Origin: Methyloligella sp. GL2
GTDB lineage: Bacteria > Pseudomonadota > Alphaproteobacteria > Rhizobiales > Methyloligellaceae
NCBI RefSeq assembly: GCF_013341275.1
Contig: NZ_CP054476.1
Span: 682,001 to 746,000, forward strand
DNA: 64,000 nt
Direction: 5' to 3'
The position numbers were made by a program, and so were the translations under genes. Of the stretch, positions 25,643 to 34,243 are shown piece after piece. The first letter of the stretch is position 1; each line of letters opens with the position of its first letter. A model generated the notes under the pieces. It did no database searches, was not told the DNA's origin, and was given only the letters and a program-made list of their open reading frames with translations.

Positions 25643-26515
25643 CTATTCGCCGCTTTCGAGGCTGGCGCGGCGGGGGCCTGCGATCTTGAACGAGGTGGCG
25701 ACGGCGGTGCCGAGGCCAATTCCAGTGGGGATGACCACCTTATAGGGCACGTAGAGGCCGGTTCCGGCCATGGGCACCATCCAGATCTCGATCTGATCGG
25801 TCTGGGAGAGCATCTGCACGCCGGGATTGTCGGGGCGGTGACCGCCGACGGGGATGTATTTCGCCTGGCAGACGACGGCGGGCCCCTTATAGCCGGTACC
25901 GTTGCCCGAAAGCTGGACCCGGCTCTTGGGGCTCAGCTTGATGTCGAAGCGCTGGCGGCCGTCGAACACCGGCACGGTCTGTTTGCAGATTGAAAGATCG
26001 CCGGAGGTGTCGGTGGAGCGGGCGAACAGGAAGGCGGCGCTCATGGGATCGAGCGCATCCTCAAGCTGCTTGGCGGTGATCGGCACGTTATGGGCGCTCG
26101 GCTGCTTCGGCGGCACCAGCTCCAGCTCGCTCACAGCGCCTCTGACGAAGCTCATACGGACTTCTTCGACCGCCTTGCCGCCCTTGTAGCTCAACGAGTA
26201 TTTCGAGGGCTGGATGCCGGCGGTGGTGACACGCCCGACACTTGCCGTGGTGCCGCGCCATTCATAGAGCAGGCCTTCCAGAATAGAGAAGCGTCCATCG
26301 CCGCGGATGCGGTAGACGGTGCCCTGGATATGATTGGTGAGCTTGAAGGTGCCGAGATTGAAGCTGCCGATCTTCACCGAATACTTGACTTCGATGGTGG
26401 CATTTTCGGCCAGACTGTCGGCGGCATAGGCATCCGGGCTTGGAGCGGCCGCCGCCAGGCCGCCACCCAAAGCCAAAACGCCAAGAACTCCAAAGAGGTG
26501 ACGCCGCGCCAGCAT
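25643..26515 (-). CDS. Exported DUF3108-domain protein
   Basis: 290 residues with a signal peptide (LARRHLFGVLGVLALGGGLA, cleavage near AYA-ADS). The mature part is beta-rich and fits DUF3108: VKYSVKIGSFNLGTFKLTNH, RFSILEGLLYEWRGTTASVG, QPSKYSLSYKGGKAVEEVRM, then a central DALDPMSAAFLFARS and the C-terminal IEIWMVPMAGTGLYVPYKVV. The domain is predicted to be a periplasmic beta-sandwich of unknown function, common in alphaproteobacteria beside rpmB, as here (divergent, 252 bp apart). Confidence 0.9.
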   Translation of the reverse strand: MLARRHLFGVLGVLALGGGLAAAAPSPDAYAADSLAENATIEVKYSVKIGSFNLGTFKLTNHIQGTVYRIRGDGRFSILEGLLYEWRGTTASVGRVTTAGIQPSKYSLSYKGGKAVEEVRMSFVRGAVSELELVPPKQPSAHNVPITAKQLEDALDPMSAAFLFARSTDTSGDLSICKQTVPVFDGRQRFDIKLSPKSRVQLSGNGTGYKGPAVVCQAKYIPVGGHRPDNPGVQMLSQTDQIEIWMVPMAGTGLYVPYKVVIPTGIGLGTAVATSFKIAGPRRASLESGE

Positions 26516-26636
26516 GGATCTTCATCTCTCCTCGAGACGGCCCAAGCGGCCGACTCACTTGCCTAAATTTCAGGCTATTTGCGGGTTTCGTCAATTCCGT
26601 GGCGGGCGGGTACAAATATAAAGCGGCGCGGATCGC

Positions 26637-26665
26637 TTGACCGCTGGTGCCCAGCCTCGTATATC
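26637..26665 (+). promoter_or_regulatory. Sigma70-type promoter of rpmB
   Basis: TTGACC (26637-26642), 17-bp spacer, TATATC (26660-26665), about 100 bp upstream of the rpmB start. The hexamers and spacing fit housekeeping promoters of alphaproteobacteria. Confidence 0.65.
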
Positions 26666-26767
26666 ACGGGCCGCCGCGCGGTTTTCTTGATCGTTGCTCT
26701 TAACACGAGGCGACGGTTGTTCCGGAACGCGGCCTTTCGATGAATTGACGTTTTAAGGACGATTGCG

Positions 26768-27073
26768 ATGGCCCGCCGTTGCGAGCTTACAGGAAAAGCA
26801 GTGCTCACTGGCAATAACGTGAGCCACGCCCACCGGAAGACCCGGCGCCGCTTCTTGCCCAATCTGTGCAACGTGACGCTCGAGAGCGAGACGTTGAAGA
26901 AGCGCGTGAAGATGACGGTCAGCGCCTCGGCGCTGCGCTCGGTCGAGCATCGCGGCGGGCTGGACGGATTTCTGCTGAAGGCCTCCGACGAGGAGCTTTC
27001 CCTGAAGGCCAAGCGCCTGAAGCGCGAGCTGAAGAAGGCGCAGGAGACCGGCGCCGAAGCCGCCGCTTCCTAA
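26768..27073 (+). CDS. rpmB: 50S ribosomal protein L28
   Basis: 101 residues, beginning [20 protein letters not shown], the conserved L28 N-terminus, then THRRFLPN-like [16 protein letters not shown] and [19 protein letters not shown] single zinc-type Cys remains in RRCELTG; the partner cysteines of C+ paralogues are missing. The C-terminal extension ([20 protein letters not shown]) is typical of alphaproteobacterial L28. Own promoter at 26637; converges with the esterase-like gene 6 bp downstream. Confidence 0.97.
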   Translation: MARRCELTGKAVLTGNNVSHAHRKTRRRFLPNLCNVTLESETLKKRVKMTVSASALRSVEHRGGLDGFLLKASDEELSLKAKRLKRELKKAQETGAEAAAS

Positions 27074-27079
27074 AGCCGC

Positions 27080-28135
27080 TCACTCTTCCAGCGCAAACTG
27101 CAAGATCAGGCTGCGCTGAAGCCCCAGGAAATTGTTATCGGACATGACGGTCAGAATGGTCTGGCCGTCTTTTGCCGTGTGCGCGGCAATGGCTTCCATA
27201 TTGTCGATATTGTAGCGCTTGGTGACCTCAAGCAGCGGCCCGCCGTCGAGCACTGCACCGGGCTTCAGGCTTTCCGCCGCGATTCGCCGGATGCGCATGC
27301 TCATGCCCTCGACAAGACCGAGGCGCCGCTCCAGAATCGCGATATCGCCGCCGGGCAGCATCGTCATATCGGTGACGGTGAAGCCGCCGCTATCCTTCAC
27401 GGTCAGCGCGCCCGGATTGGGGCCGCCGATCAGCCAGCCAATATGATTTCCGGTTCCCGCTTGCCGGTCTTGCGAGACGGCGAGGAGCGCACCGCGCGCC
27501 GGGCCTTCCCTCAGATAGGCCAGCGCCTCGATGCCGGCATTTCCGACAAGGCCGTTCTTGGGAAGGGCGACCGCTTCGCTTGGCGGGCCGAAGCGCGTGG
27601 CATCGAAGGGATAGCGCTCGATGCGGTGCTCGACCTCGAAGGCGATGTAAGCTGCGCCCTTGTCGATATTGCCGTCCGCCAAGCTGAGGGCTTCGGCATC
27701 GCGGCGCGAGAAGCCGGAAAGCGGTTTGCCGTCCTTGCCGAGCAGAGGACCGATCGCGGCATTGCTCAGGCCCTTCAGGAAGCGGCCGTCATAGTCGAGA
27801 TCGGCACGCAGCCAGGTGCCGGCATCGGAGATGGCGACGATCTTGCGGCCGGTGGGATCGATGGCGAGGGCCGAATAGCCGCCGAAATGGGGCGAGCTGC
27901 CGAACAGGTTGAGGCCGCGGCGGAAGCTGAGCTTGCCGAACTCCTTGCGCTCCGGATCGTCGGTATCGAAGTCGATCGGAAGGGCAGTGATCTCTATCGC
28001 GACGGGCTTGGCAAGCGGCGTCCAAGGCTTGGCCGCGAGGGCCAGGCCGACGGCGGTGAAGGCGACCAGAAGCGCGGCGCCAAAAAACGATAGAAGAACC
28101 CAGCGGAGGCGCTTTCGCGGCTTGGCAGCCGCCAT
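27080..28135 (-). CDS. Esterase-like activity of phytase family protein
   Basis: 351 residues from ATG 28135: an N-terminal membrane anchor or signal (RLRWVLLSFFGAALLVAFTA, about 8-32) and a beta-propeller-like body (FGGYSALAIDPTGRKIVAIS, WLRADLDYDGRF, GNAGIEALAYLREG, TMLPGGDIAILERRLG, YNIDNMEAIAAH, ILTVMSDNNFLGLQRSLILQF). This matches the phytase-like esterase domain found beside cobT in Hyphomicrobiales. Its ATG overlaps the cobT stop (TAATG at 28133-28137), so translation is coupled. Substrate unknown; a link to cobalamin metabolism is not established. Confidence 0.88.
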   Translation of the reverse strand: MAAAKPRKRLRWVLLSFFGAALLVAFTAVGLALAAKPWTPLAKPVAIEITALPIDFDTDDPERKEFGKLSFRRGLNLFGSSPHFGGYSALAIDPTGRKIVAISDAGTWLRADLDYDGRFLKGLSNAAIGPLLGKDGKPLSGFSRRDAEALSLADGNIDKGAAYIAFEVEHRIERYPFDATRFGPPSEAVALPKNGLVGNAGIEALAYLREGPARGALLAVSQDRQAGTGNHIGWLIGGPNPGALTVKDSGGFTVTDMTMLPGGDIAILERRLGLVEGMSMRIRRIAAESLKPGAVLDGGPLLEVTKRYNIDNMEAIAAHTAKDGQTILTVMSDNNFLGLQRSLILQFALEE

Positions 28136-30036
28136 TAATGCGCGCGCCGGCGGCGGGCGCGGCCCGCAGCGGGGGCGGCATTGTGCAGCTCGCGCCAAGT
28201 CATCTCGTCGTCGAACAGCTCAGCCAGCTTGTCGGTCATCACCCCGGCCAGCTCCTCCGCATCCGTCACGGTGACGGCGCGGCGGTAATAGCGGGTGACG
28301 TCGTGGCCGATGCCGATGGCCAGCAGCTCGACCGGCGAGCGGGTCTCGATCTCATTGATGACCTGGCGTAAGTGGCGCTCCAGATAGGCGCCGGAATTTA
28401 CCGACAGGGTGGAATCGTCGACCGGCGCACCGTCGGAGATCATCATCAGGATGCGGCGCTGCTCGGGACGGGCCAGCAGGCGGCTATGGGCCCAGGCCAG
28501 GGCCTCGCCGTCGATATTTTCTTTGAGCAGCCCCTCGCGCATCATCAGGCCGAGATTGCGCCTGGCGCGCCGCCAGGGCGCGTCGGCGGATTTATAGACG
28601 ATGTGGCGCAGATCGTTCAGCCGGCCGGGCATGGCGGGCTTGCCGGCATTCAGCCATTGCTCGCGGGAATGGCCGCCCTTCCAGGCGCGGGTGGTGAAGC
28701 CGAGGATCTCGACCTTCACGCCGCAGCGCTCCAGGGTGCGGGCCAGAATATCGGCGCAGCAGGCGGCGACCATGATGGGCCGGCCGCGCATGGAGCCGGA
28801 ATTGTCGAGCACCAGCGAGACCACGGTGTCGCGGAATTGGGTGTCGCGCTCCTGCTTGTAGGAGAGCGGGTGCATGGGATCGATGATCACCCGGGAAAGC
28901 CGGGCGGCATCGATCATGCCTTCCTCCAGGTCGAAATCCCAGGCGCGGTTCTGCTTGGCCAGCAGGCGGCGTTGCAGCCGGTTGGCGAGACGGGCGACGG
29001 CGCCGTGCAGGGTCTGCAGCTGCTTGTCGAGGAAACTGCGCAAGCGCGCCAGCTCCTCCGCATCGCACAGCTCCTCGGCCTGGACGATCTCGTCGAAGGC
29101 GCGGGTGAACACCTTGTAGCCGAAGGATTCGGGGTCATCGAGCACCGAGACATTGGGCTGGGGCATCTCGGCCGGAACCGGCGCCTCCATCATCTCGTCG
29201 TCGGCATCGACATTATCGGTGGCGGTGTCCTGCGCCAGGTCGGCCTCCATCTCGGAGCTATCCTGTTCGGATTGCTGCTCGGTGGCGGCCTCGGCGCGGT
29301 CTTCGCCCTCGGTGTCCTCGCCCTGCGTGTCGGCGGTGTTGGTGTCGCTCTGCTCTTCCTCCTCGTTCTCCTCGGTCTCGGTGCTCTGCTGCTCGAACTG
29401 GTCGGACAGGTTCAGGGCGGTGAGAAGATCGCGGGTCAGGCGGCCGAAGGCCTCCTGGTCGTAGAGCGCCTCGGGCATGCGGTCGATCAGCTGCTCGGCC
29501 CGCTCCTCCACCCAGGGACGCCAGGCATCGACCATGCCCTTGGCCTTGGCAGGCGGGGCTTCTCCGGTCAGCTTCTCGCGCACCAGCAGGCCGAGAGCAT
29601 CGGCGAGCGGGGCTTCGGATTTGTCGCCCGGCTCGGTGCTGGCGCGGCGGTCGTATTTCTGCTCGGTCTTGGCGGAGAGATTGGCGGCGACGCCTTCCAT
29701 GCGCTTGGCGCCGATGGCTTCGACCCGTGCCAGCTCGATGGCATCGAAAATCGTGCGGCCCTCGCCGGTCTGGGGCACCAAGCGCTCGTGCACCGCATTG
29801 TCGTGGCAGGCCAGGGAGAGGGCAGCGGAATCGGCATAGCCGCGGATCACCGAAAGCTCGTCCTCGGTGGGCACGCGGGAGGGCTCGGGCAGGCGCAGCT
29901 TCTTGCCCGTCAATCCCGGCGGATCGGTGGAGAAGGCGACGTCGAGCTCTTCGTCCTGAGCAATGGAACGGGTGGCGAGCGAAAGGGCTCGCTTAAAAGG
30001 ATCGAGCGGCAGCTCTTTCCTCTTGCTCTGCACCAT
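28135..30036 (-). CDS. cobT: Aerobic cobaltochelatase subunit CobT
   Basis: 633 residues. With CobS (and CobN, absent here) it inserts cobalt into hydrogenobyrinic a,c-diamide in aerobic cobalamin synthesis. The N-terminal part (1-215) is CobT-specific ([20 protein letters not shown]). A very acidic linker at about 220-290 follows ([20 protein letters not shown]). The C-terminal von Willebrand A domain has the MIDAS motif [11 protein letters not shown] and later [14 protein letters not shown]. Three bases separate it from cobS. Its stop overlaps the next gene's ATG. Confidence 0.96.
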   Translation of the reverse strand: MVQSKRKELPLDPFKRALSLATRSIAQDEELDVAFSTDPPGLTGKKLRLPEPSRVPTEDELSVIRGYADSAALSLACHDNAVHERLVPQTGEGRTIFDAIELARVEAIGAKRMEGVAANLSAKTEQKYDRRASTEPGDKSEAPLADALGLLVREKLTGEAPPAKAKGMVDAWRPWVEERAEQLIDRMPEALYDQEAFGRLTRDLLTALNLSDQFEQQSTETEENEEEEQSDTNTADTQGEDTEGEDRAEAATEQQSEQDSSEMEADLAQDTATDNVDADDEMMEAPVPAEMPQPNVSVLDDPESFGYKVFTRAFDEIVQAEELCDAEELARLRSFLDKQLQTLHGAVARLANRLQRRLLAKQNRAWDFDLEEGMIDAARLSRVIIDPMHPLSYKQERDTQFRDTVVSLVLDNSGSMRGRPIMVAACCADILARTLERCGVKVEILGFTTRAWKGGHSREQWLNAGKPAMPGRLNDLRHIVYKSADAPWRRARRNLGLMMREGLLKENIDGEALAWAHSRLLARPEQRRILMMISDGAPVDDSTLSVNSGAYLERHLRQVINEIETRSPVELLAIGIGHDVTRYYRRAVTVTDAEELAGVMTDKLAELFDDEMTWRELHNAAPAAGRARRRRAH

Positions 30037-30039
30037 GGC

Positions 30040-31032
30040 TCAGCTCAAGGCCACATTGGCCGTGGATTGCGGCAGGTCCTCGCCGAAGCAGCGCTGATAG
30101 AACTCCGCAATCAATCCCCGCTCCAGCTCGTCGCATTTGTTGAGGAAGGAGAGGGTGAAGGCGAAGGCCAAATCGCCGCCGAAGATCTCGGCATTCTCAG
30201 CCCAGGTGATCACCGTGCGCGGGCTCATCACCGTGGAGAGATCGCCGTTGATGAAGGCGTTCCGGGTCAGCTCGGCCAGGCGCACCATGTTGGAGACGGT
30301 CTTGCGGCCCTCGTCGGTGTCGTAGCTCTTCACCTTGGCGAGGACGATCTTCACCTCGTCGTCATGGGGCAGATAATTCAGCGTGGCGACGATGGACCAG
30401 CGGTCCATCTGGCCCTGGTTGATCTGCTGGGTGCCGTGATAGAGGCCCGAGGTGTCGCCAAGACCGATGGTGTTGGTGGTGGCGAACAGGCGGAAGGCCG
30501 GATGGGGCCGGATCACCTTGGACTGGTCGAGCAGGGTGAGGCGGCCGGAGACCTCCAGCACGCGCTGAATCACGAACATCACGTCGGGGCGGCCGGCATC
30601 GTATTCGTCGAACACCAGCGCGGTGTTGGTCTGCAGCGCGTAAGGCAGGATGCCTTCCTTGAATTCGGTAACCTGCTGACCGTCGCGCACCACGATGGCG
30701 TCCTTGCCGACCAGGTCGATACGGCTGACATGGCTGTCGAGATTGACGCGGATGCAGGGCCAGTTGAGGCGGGCTGCGACCTGCTCGATATGGGTCGACT
30801 TGCCGGTGCCGTGATAGCCCTGGATCATCACACGCCGGTTGTGCTTGAAGCCGGCGAGAATCGCCATGGTCACGTCATGGTTGAACAGGTAATCCGGATC
30901 GACATCGGGCACATGCCCGTCGGCCTTGGAATACGCCGGGACTTCGAGATCGGTATCGAGGCCGAAGACCTGCCGCACCGAGACGTTCATATCCGGCAGC
31001 GGAGCGGTTTCGGCAGTGGTTTCCAGTGACAT
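30040..31032 (-). CDS. cobS: Aerobic cobaltochelatase AAA+ subunit CobS
   Basis: 330-residue AAA+ ATPase that forms rings with CobT and powers cobalt insertion by CobN. Walker A is [20 protein letters not shown], Walker [15 protein letters not shown], sensor 1 [14 protein letters not shown] and the arginine-finger area GQMDRWSIV. The N-terminal stretch ([17 protein letters not shown]) is characteristic of CobS. It is the first gene of cobS-cobT-esterase on the minus strand and follows the DnaJ-domain gene by 92 bp. Confidence 0.97.
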   Translation of the reverse strand: MSLETTAETAPLPDMNVSVRQVFGLDTDLEVPAYSKADGHVPDVDPDYLFNHDVTMAILAGFKHNRRVMIQGYHGTGKSTHIEQVAARLNWPCIRVNLDSHVSRIDLVGKDAIVVRDGQQVTEFKEGILPYALQTNTALVFDEYDAGRPDVMFVIQRVLEVSGRLTLLDQSKVIRPHPAFRLFATTNTIGLGDTSGLYHGTQQINQGQMDRWSIVATLNYLPHDDEVKIVLAKVKSYDTDEGRKTVSNMVRLAELTRNAFINGDLSTVMSPRTVITWAENAEIFGGDLAFAFTLSFLNKCDELERGLIAEFYQRCFGEDLPQSTANVALS

Positions 31033-31124
31033 GATCGTGAGGGGCCTGTTTTCGCTGAAATTTCAGGGCTCGTCTTGGCTGAGCCCTATATGGGAACCCG
31101 GTTCGGATTCAAGGTCAGCGTACG

Positions 31125-31748
31125 TTATGCGAGCCCCACCTCTCTCAGATAGTTATAGGCTTGAAGCACTTCGCGCAACTTGTCCTCGGTGGACCGGTCG
31201 CCGCCATTGTGATCGGGGTGATGGCGCATCACCAGCTGCTTGAACCTGGCCCTGATCTCGGGCTTGGTGGCGCTGTCTTCAAGGTCGAGCGCCTTGAGGC
31301 ATTTGCGCTCCACTTTCATCAGCGGGCGATTGACGGTGGGCGAAATGGTGGTGTCGGCGACATCTTCCTCGAACAGGCTGAACGGGTCCTGCACGCCGAA
31401 CGCATAGGCGAAGCGGCTTGCCCCTTCCGGCTTGGCGTCGGCGCCGGTGCCGTTGCGTCCGCCCATGGACCATGTCGGCCGGTGGCCGATCACGTCATTC
31501 TTCAGATGCTGCTGCATGGCCTCGTCGGAGAGGCCTTCGAAGTAGTTGTAGGATTTGTTGTAGTGGCGGACATGATCGAGGCAGAAATTGAAATACTGCC
31601 CTTCGCGGCCGCGGCCCTTCGGCGCCGGGTAGATGCCGGGCTGGTTACAGCCCTTCCAATCGCAATTCGGACGCGCTTTGGCGTGCAGAACGCGATCGTC
31701 CTTCGGCTTGACCCTCAGGCGGTCGAAGAATTTTGAATCAAGCTTCAT
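31125..31748 (-). CDS. C-terminal J-domain (DnaJ-like) protein
   Basis: 207 residues. The N-terminal region (MKLDSKFFDRLRVKPKDD) and a middle part with cysteines in NCDWKGCNQPG and FNFCLDHVRHYNKSYNYFEG could bind a metal. The J-domain is C-terminal: CLKALDLEDSATKPEIRARF, KQLVMRHHPDHNGGDRSTED, with the HPD tripeptide intact. There is no Gly/Phe or zinc-finger DnaJ region, so it is a type III J-protein, presumably a DnaK co-chaperone. ATG 31748 precedes the conserved start; ATG 31757 is possible. Commonly found beside cobS and bolA in Hyphomicrobiales. Confidence 0.92.
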   Translation of the reverse strand: MKLDSKFFDRLRVKPKDDRVLHAKARPNCDWKGCNQPGIYPAPKGRGREGQYFNFCLDHVRHYNKSYNYFEGLSDEAMQQHLKNDVIGHRPTWSMGGRNGTGADAKPEGASRFAYAFGVQDPFSLFEEDVADTTISPTVNRPLMKVERKCLKALDLEDSATKPEIRARFKQLVMRHHPDHNGGDRSTEDKLREVLQAYNYLREVGLA

Positions 31749-31891
31749 GACGCTCATTATGGGAGTCGGTTTGGGCCATAACAAGAATGGCTCTTGGCAA
31801 TGGGCTGCTTTATAATGGCGCGCTAGAGAGGCGGTTCCCGCATAGCGCGCGCCTGATCCAAATCACCCTCAAAACGGTTGTTTCCCGAACG

Positions 31892-32206
31892 ATGACCACC
31901 GACAAGGCTATCGAAGAAAAGCTGACGAAGACTTTCGCGCCCACGGTGCTGAAGGTTGTGAACGAGTCCCACAAGCATGAGGGACATGCGAGCTCGCCGG
32001 GGACCGGCGACAGCCATTTCGCCGTGCTCGTGGTGTCGGACGCTTTCGACGGCAAGTCGCGGGTGGATCGGCATCGTCTGGTGAACGAGGCGCTGGCCGA
32101 GGAACTTGCCGGCAATGTGCATGCGCTTTCGATTCGCGCCATGACCATCGGCGAGTACGAAGAGATCCGCGCCATGGCGCTGGCCATGCAGGACGGCGGC
32201 AGCTAA
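31892..32206 (+). CDS. bolA: BolA-family protein
   Basis: 104 residues: MTTDKAIEEKLTKTFAPTVL, then VVNESHKHEGHASSPGTGDS, FAVLVVSDAFDGKSRVDRHR and LVNEALAEELAGNVHALSIR. The KH-like fold and the invariant VDRHRLVN-type motif define the family. Such proteins work with monothiol glutaredoxins in Fe-S cluster delivery or act in stress morphology; which applies is not known. Divergent from the DnaJ-domain gene (143 bp). A REP-like palindrome lies 46 bp downstream. Confidence 0.93.
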   Translation: MTTDKAIEEKLTKTFAPTVLKVVNESHKHEGHASSPGTGDSHFAVLVVSDAFDGKSRVDRHRLVNEALAEELAGNVHALSIRAMTIGEYEEIRAMALAMQDGGS

Positions 32207-32251
32207 GCGCCAAGACTTGTTCCCCATTCACTCGGTATGCTCGGCGCGGTC

Positions 32252-32290
32252 CTCCCCCCTGAAAGGGGGGAGCTAGAGGGGGGTCTTTTT
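32252..32290 (+). repeat. REP-like G/C palindrome, possible terminator of bolA
   Basis: CTCCCCCCT-GAA-AGGGGGGAG (32252-32272) is a perfect 9-bp stem with a GAA loop. It is followed by a G-run and then TCTTTTTT, so it could also terminate bolA. The core is almost the same as that at 45531-45553. Confidence 0.6.
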
Positions 32291-32352
32291 TCGGCATGTG
32301 CGGCGTTCTAGCCGCCTGACCCCCGACCCCGACTCTCCCCCTTTTAGGGAGA

Positions 32353-32463
32353 GGGTAGGCCGCGTTTCGGCGCTCCTAGCCCTATTTTCCGCTTCCGCCG
32401 TTCTCGGTTTCCTCCTCGGCGACCGGTGTCACCCGCAGCAAAGTGAGGCGGTTGCGCTGCCGG
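32353..32463 (-). pseudogene. Displaced 3' fragment of the CorC-type gene (111-bp direct repeat, left copy)
   Basis: Identical over 111 bp to 34133-34243, the last 27 codons of the CorC-family gene plus 29 bp beyond its stop. Homology with gaps continues a further 30-50 bp outward through a C-run/G-run palindrome. Marks the left border of the insertion carrying the two genes between. Confidence 0.9.
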
Positions 32464-32504
32464 TACGCCACGAGCCAAGAGAGCGCAAAAAAAGCTGAAC
32501 AATT

Positions 32505-33515
32505 TTAGCCGCTAGGGCCAACAATCTGGGGAGGCACGATGGCTGTAATGGCAAGCTCAGCAACTGATGGCGGAAGCTCCCCTTTCGAAACCTTGTTCTT
32601 CAGGTAACCGCTGAACTTCCCACCCTCGATGTAAATCTCTTGAAGCCACTCGCGGTATTGGCCGAGCGCTTCAAGCGGATAACACCACGACTCCTGCGGA
32701 TTTGAAGCTGATTGAGGATGGCTGTCCGGGTAGCAATGTGGATATTTCGCGCGCTCACCAAAGGTTTCGCCCAGCCCGTTTTCCTGCCAGTGCTTCGACC
32801 AGTGCTGGCCAATAGAAATGTCCACGACGAATCTCTCATCAATCTTTGCGCCAGCCAGGATCAATTCGTAGATGATGGTGTGCGCTTCGTTGAAGACGTG
32901 GAAGAAGCCTTTCGGCGCTGATTGAAAATTTAGAGCGATGCGCTCGTGCCACTTCTCGAAGCGGCCGGTGCCAGTGGGGTCATAGCCAACTTGGCTATAG
33001 ATCAGCTCCCGCAGTTTAGATCCAGCCAGGATCCTGAAGTTGTCGCGTGCTTCCGGCTGGCAGTTCGAGCCGGCATCAAAAGCGTAGTATTCCAGAACCG
33101 CGAGGCAGACATCCGCCGGGTAGCAGAAGTGGGGTGTTCCTTTATCCGATAATTCGAAATGGGCTGCTGGGTACTCAACGCCTAGCTTGTTCAGGATGCT
33201 CTTGATCGCCGCTATGCGGGGCTTCAGCTCCTCATCGTTCCACTGAGAACTAATTGTCCCGATGTGCGCATTCTGGACGCCGCAAAGAGCCGCTAAGCCA
33301 CGCTGGTTCAGATAAGGCGTTCCATCCGAAAGGACACCCATGCCAATGCCGTTGACCTCGGTGTCTTTCTCGATTCCAAGGTCTAATGACGATTGTGCAG
33401 GGGCGATTTCTTTTCCCAGCGATTTTGGAGCTAATACTTTGATTCCGTTAGGGTGTTTGCTGATTTCCTCGGGCACAAAAATCCCCTCTTTGAAAAGATC
33501 GACCTGAGCCCCCAA
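32505..33515 (-). CDS. Phage/plasmid-type protein of unknown function
   Basis: 336 residues from TTG 33515. The frame stays open without an ATG to 33572, so the N-terminus may be longer, start at GTG 33476, or be truncated. An N-terminal segment (LSDGTPYLNQRGLAALCGVQ, then NDEELKPR) looks like a small DNA-binding or antirepressor-type module. The rest is conserved-looking and aromatic-rich: VCLAVLEYYAFDAGSNCQPE, ELIYSQVGYDPTGTGRFEKW, FVVDISIGQHWSKHW, KYPHCYPDSHPQSASNP, YREWLQEIYIEGGKF. Phage- and island-borne proteins of this texture include abortive-infection factors, but I cannot assign it to a named family. It lies in the 111-bp-repeat insertion. Confidence 0.75.
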   Translation of the reverse strand: MGAQVDLFKEGIFVPEEISKHPNGIKVLAPKSLGKEIAPAQSSLDLGIEKDTEVNGIGMGVLSDGTPYLNQRGLAALCGVQNAHIGTISSQWNDEELKPRIAAIKSILNKLGVEYPAAHFELSDKGTPHFCYPADVCLAVLEYYAFDAGSNCQPEARDNFRILAGSKLRELIYSQVGYDPTGTGRFEKWHERIALNFQSAPKGFFHVFNEAHTIIYELILAGAKIDERFVVDISIGQHWSKHWQENGLGETFGERAKYPHCYPDSHPQSASNPQESWCYPLEALGQYREWLQEIYIEGGKFSGYLKNKVSKGELPPSVAELAITAIVPPQIVGPSG

Positions 33516-33682
33516 ACGTAACTTAGCAGATTCGGGAAAGACGGAAGCAACCCCCTCGTATGATAAAATGAGCTAGGATTTTATTAGGCAAACTGGTTTT
33601 GCGACTAAGAAATGCTGCCGTAGGCGGACGCTTCCTGGGATCTAGTTTCATGTCGAAGGCTCCCTTTTGGTGAAATGTAGCC

Positions 33683-33964
33683 TTATCGCGTTGGCGGATT
33701 TTCCGCCAACCAAGCGTTTGTCCCGCTAATTGCGTTCGAGTAGTATTTGTTCTTCACGATCTCGGTGACCCACAGTCGGTCGTCTGAATCGAGGTGCCGC
33801 TTGAAGTGGTCGTGTACTTCTTTGGCTGTCGAATTATCTGCGAGAAGCCAAACTGAATATTGAGTTCGCTGCGCATCCCATCGCTTAAGCTCTTCGAACA
33901 ATGGTTCATAGTCCGCCGATCCGGTTTCGTTCATTAAATCGTAGCTGAGCAGGTACGAGGTCAT
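33683..33964 (-). CDS. Small Cas2/VapD-fold-like protein, orphan
   Basis: 93 residues from ATG 33964, with GGAGG 5 nt upstream. It begins TSYLLSYDLMNETGSADYEP, like the first beta-strand and Asp of Cas2/VapD ferredoxin-fold proteins, then LFEELKRWDAQRTQYSVWLL, AKEVHDHFKRHLDSDDRLWV and TEIVKNKYYSNAI. No cas1, other cas gene or CRISPR array is in the window, so it is not part of a visible CRISPR system. Similar stand-alone proteins are annotated vaguely (SinR-like). It could be a nuclease or toxin, or simply share the fold. Same strand as the phage-type gene, 168 bp upstream of it. Confidence 0.75.
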   Translation of the reverse strand: MTSYLLSYDLMNETGSADYEPLFEELKRWDAQRTQYSVWLLADNSTAKEVHDHFKRHLDSDDRLWVTEIVKNKYYSNAISGTNAWLAENPPTR

Positions 33965-34132
33965 CCCATCCTCCACAGGTTGCTGAGCGCAGTTACGCTA
34001 CCTGAGTTAGGATGAGTTTGTTAGATCTGCGATATCCCCTAAAGGGGGCGATAGAGGGGGCATCGTCGATATCGGCGGCAAGGAGCTAGGGCCGCTGACC
34101 CCCACCCCGGCCTCCCCCTTCTAGGGGGGAGG

Positions 34133-34243
34133 GGGTAGGCCGCGTTTCGGCGCTCCTAGCCCTATTTTCCGCTTCCGCCGTTCTCGGTTTCCTCCTCGGC
34201 GACCGGTGTCACCCGCAGCAAAGTGAGGCGGTTGCGCTGCCGG
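34133..34243 (-). repeat. 111-bp direct repeat, right copy (3' end of CorC-type gene)
   Basis: Exact copy of 32353-32463. Here it is the native 3' end of the intact gene at 34162-35460 plus 29 bp downstream. Immediately left of it lies a C-run/G-run palindrome (34111-34135) of the REP-like type. Confidence 0.9.

Larger units (their letters stand above)
32353..34243. mobile_element. 1.9-kb insertion bounded by 111-bp direct repeats
   Basis: Two genes not seen in the usual bolA-CorC neighbourhood lie between exact 111-bp repeats of the CorC 3' end. The full-length CorC gene is intact at the right border, as when an element integrates in the 3' end of a gene and restores it. Base composition inside looks less GC-rich (for example 33540-33600). 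No recombinase is present. Mechanism is inferred. Confidence 0.6.

Noticed and set aside
28372..31029. Plus-strand frame of 885 codons opposite cobT and cobS
   Set aside because: Antisense of two intact cobaltochelatase genes.
33683..33964. Cas2-like protein as sign of a CRISPR-Cas locus
   Set aside because: No repeat-spacer array and no other cas gene anywhere in the window.
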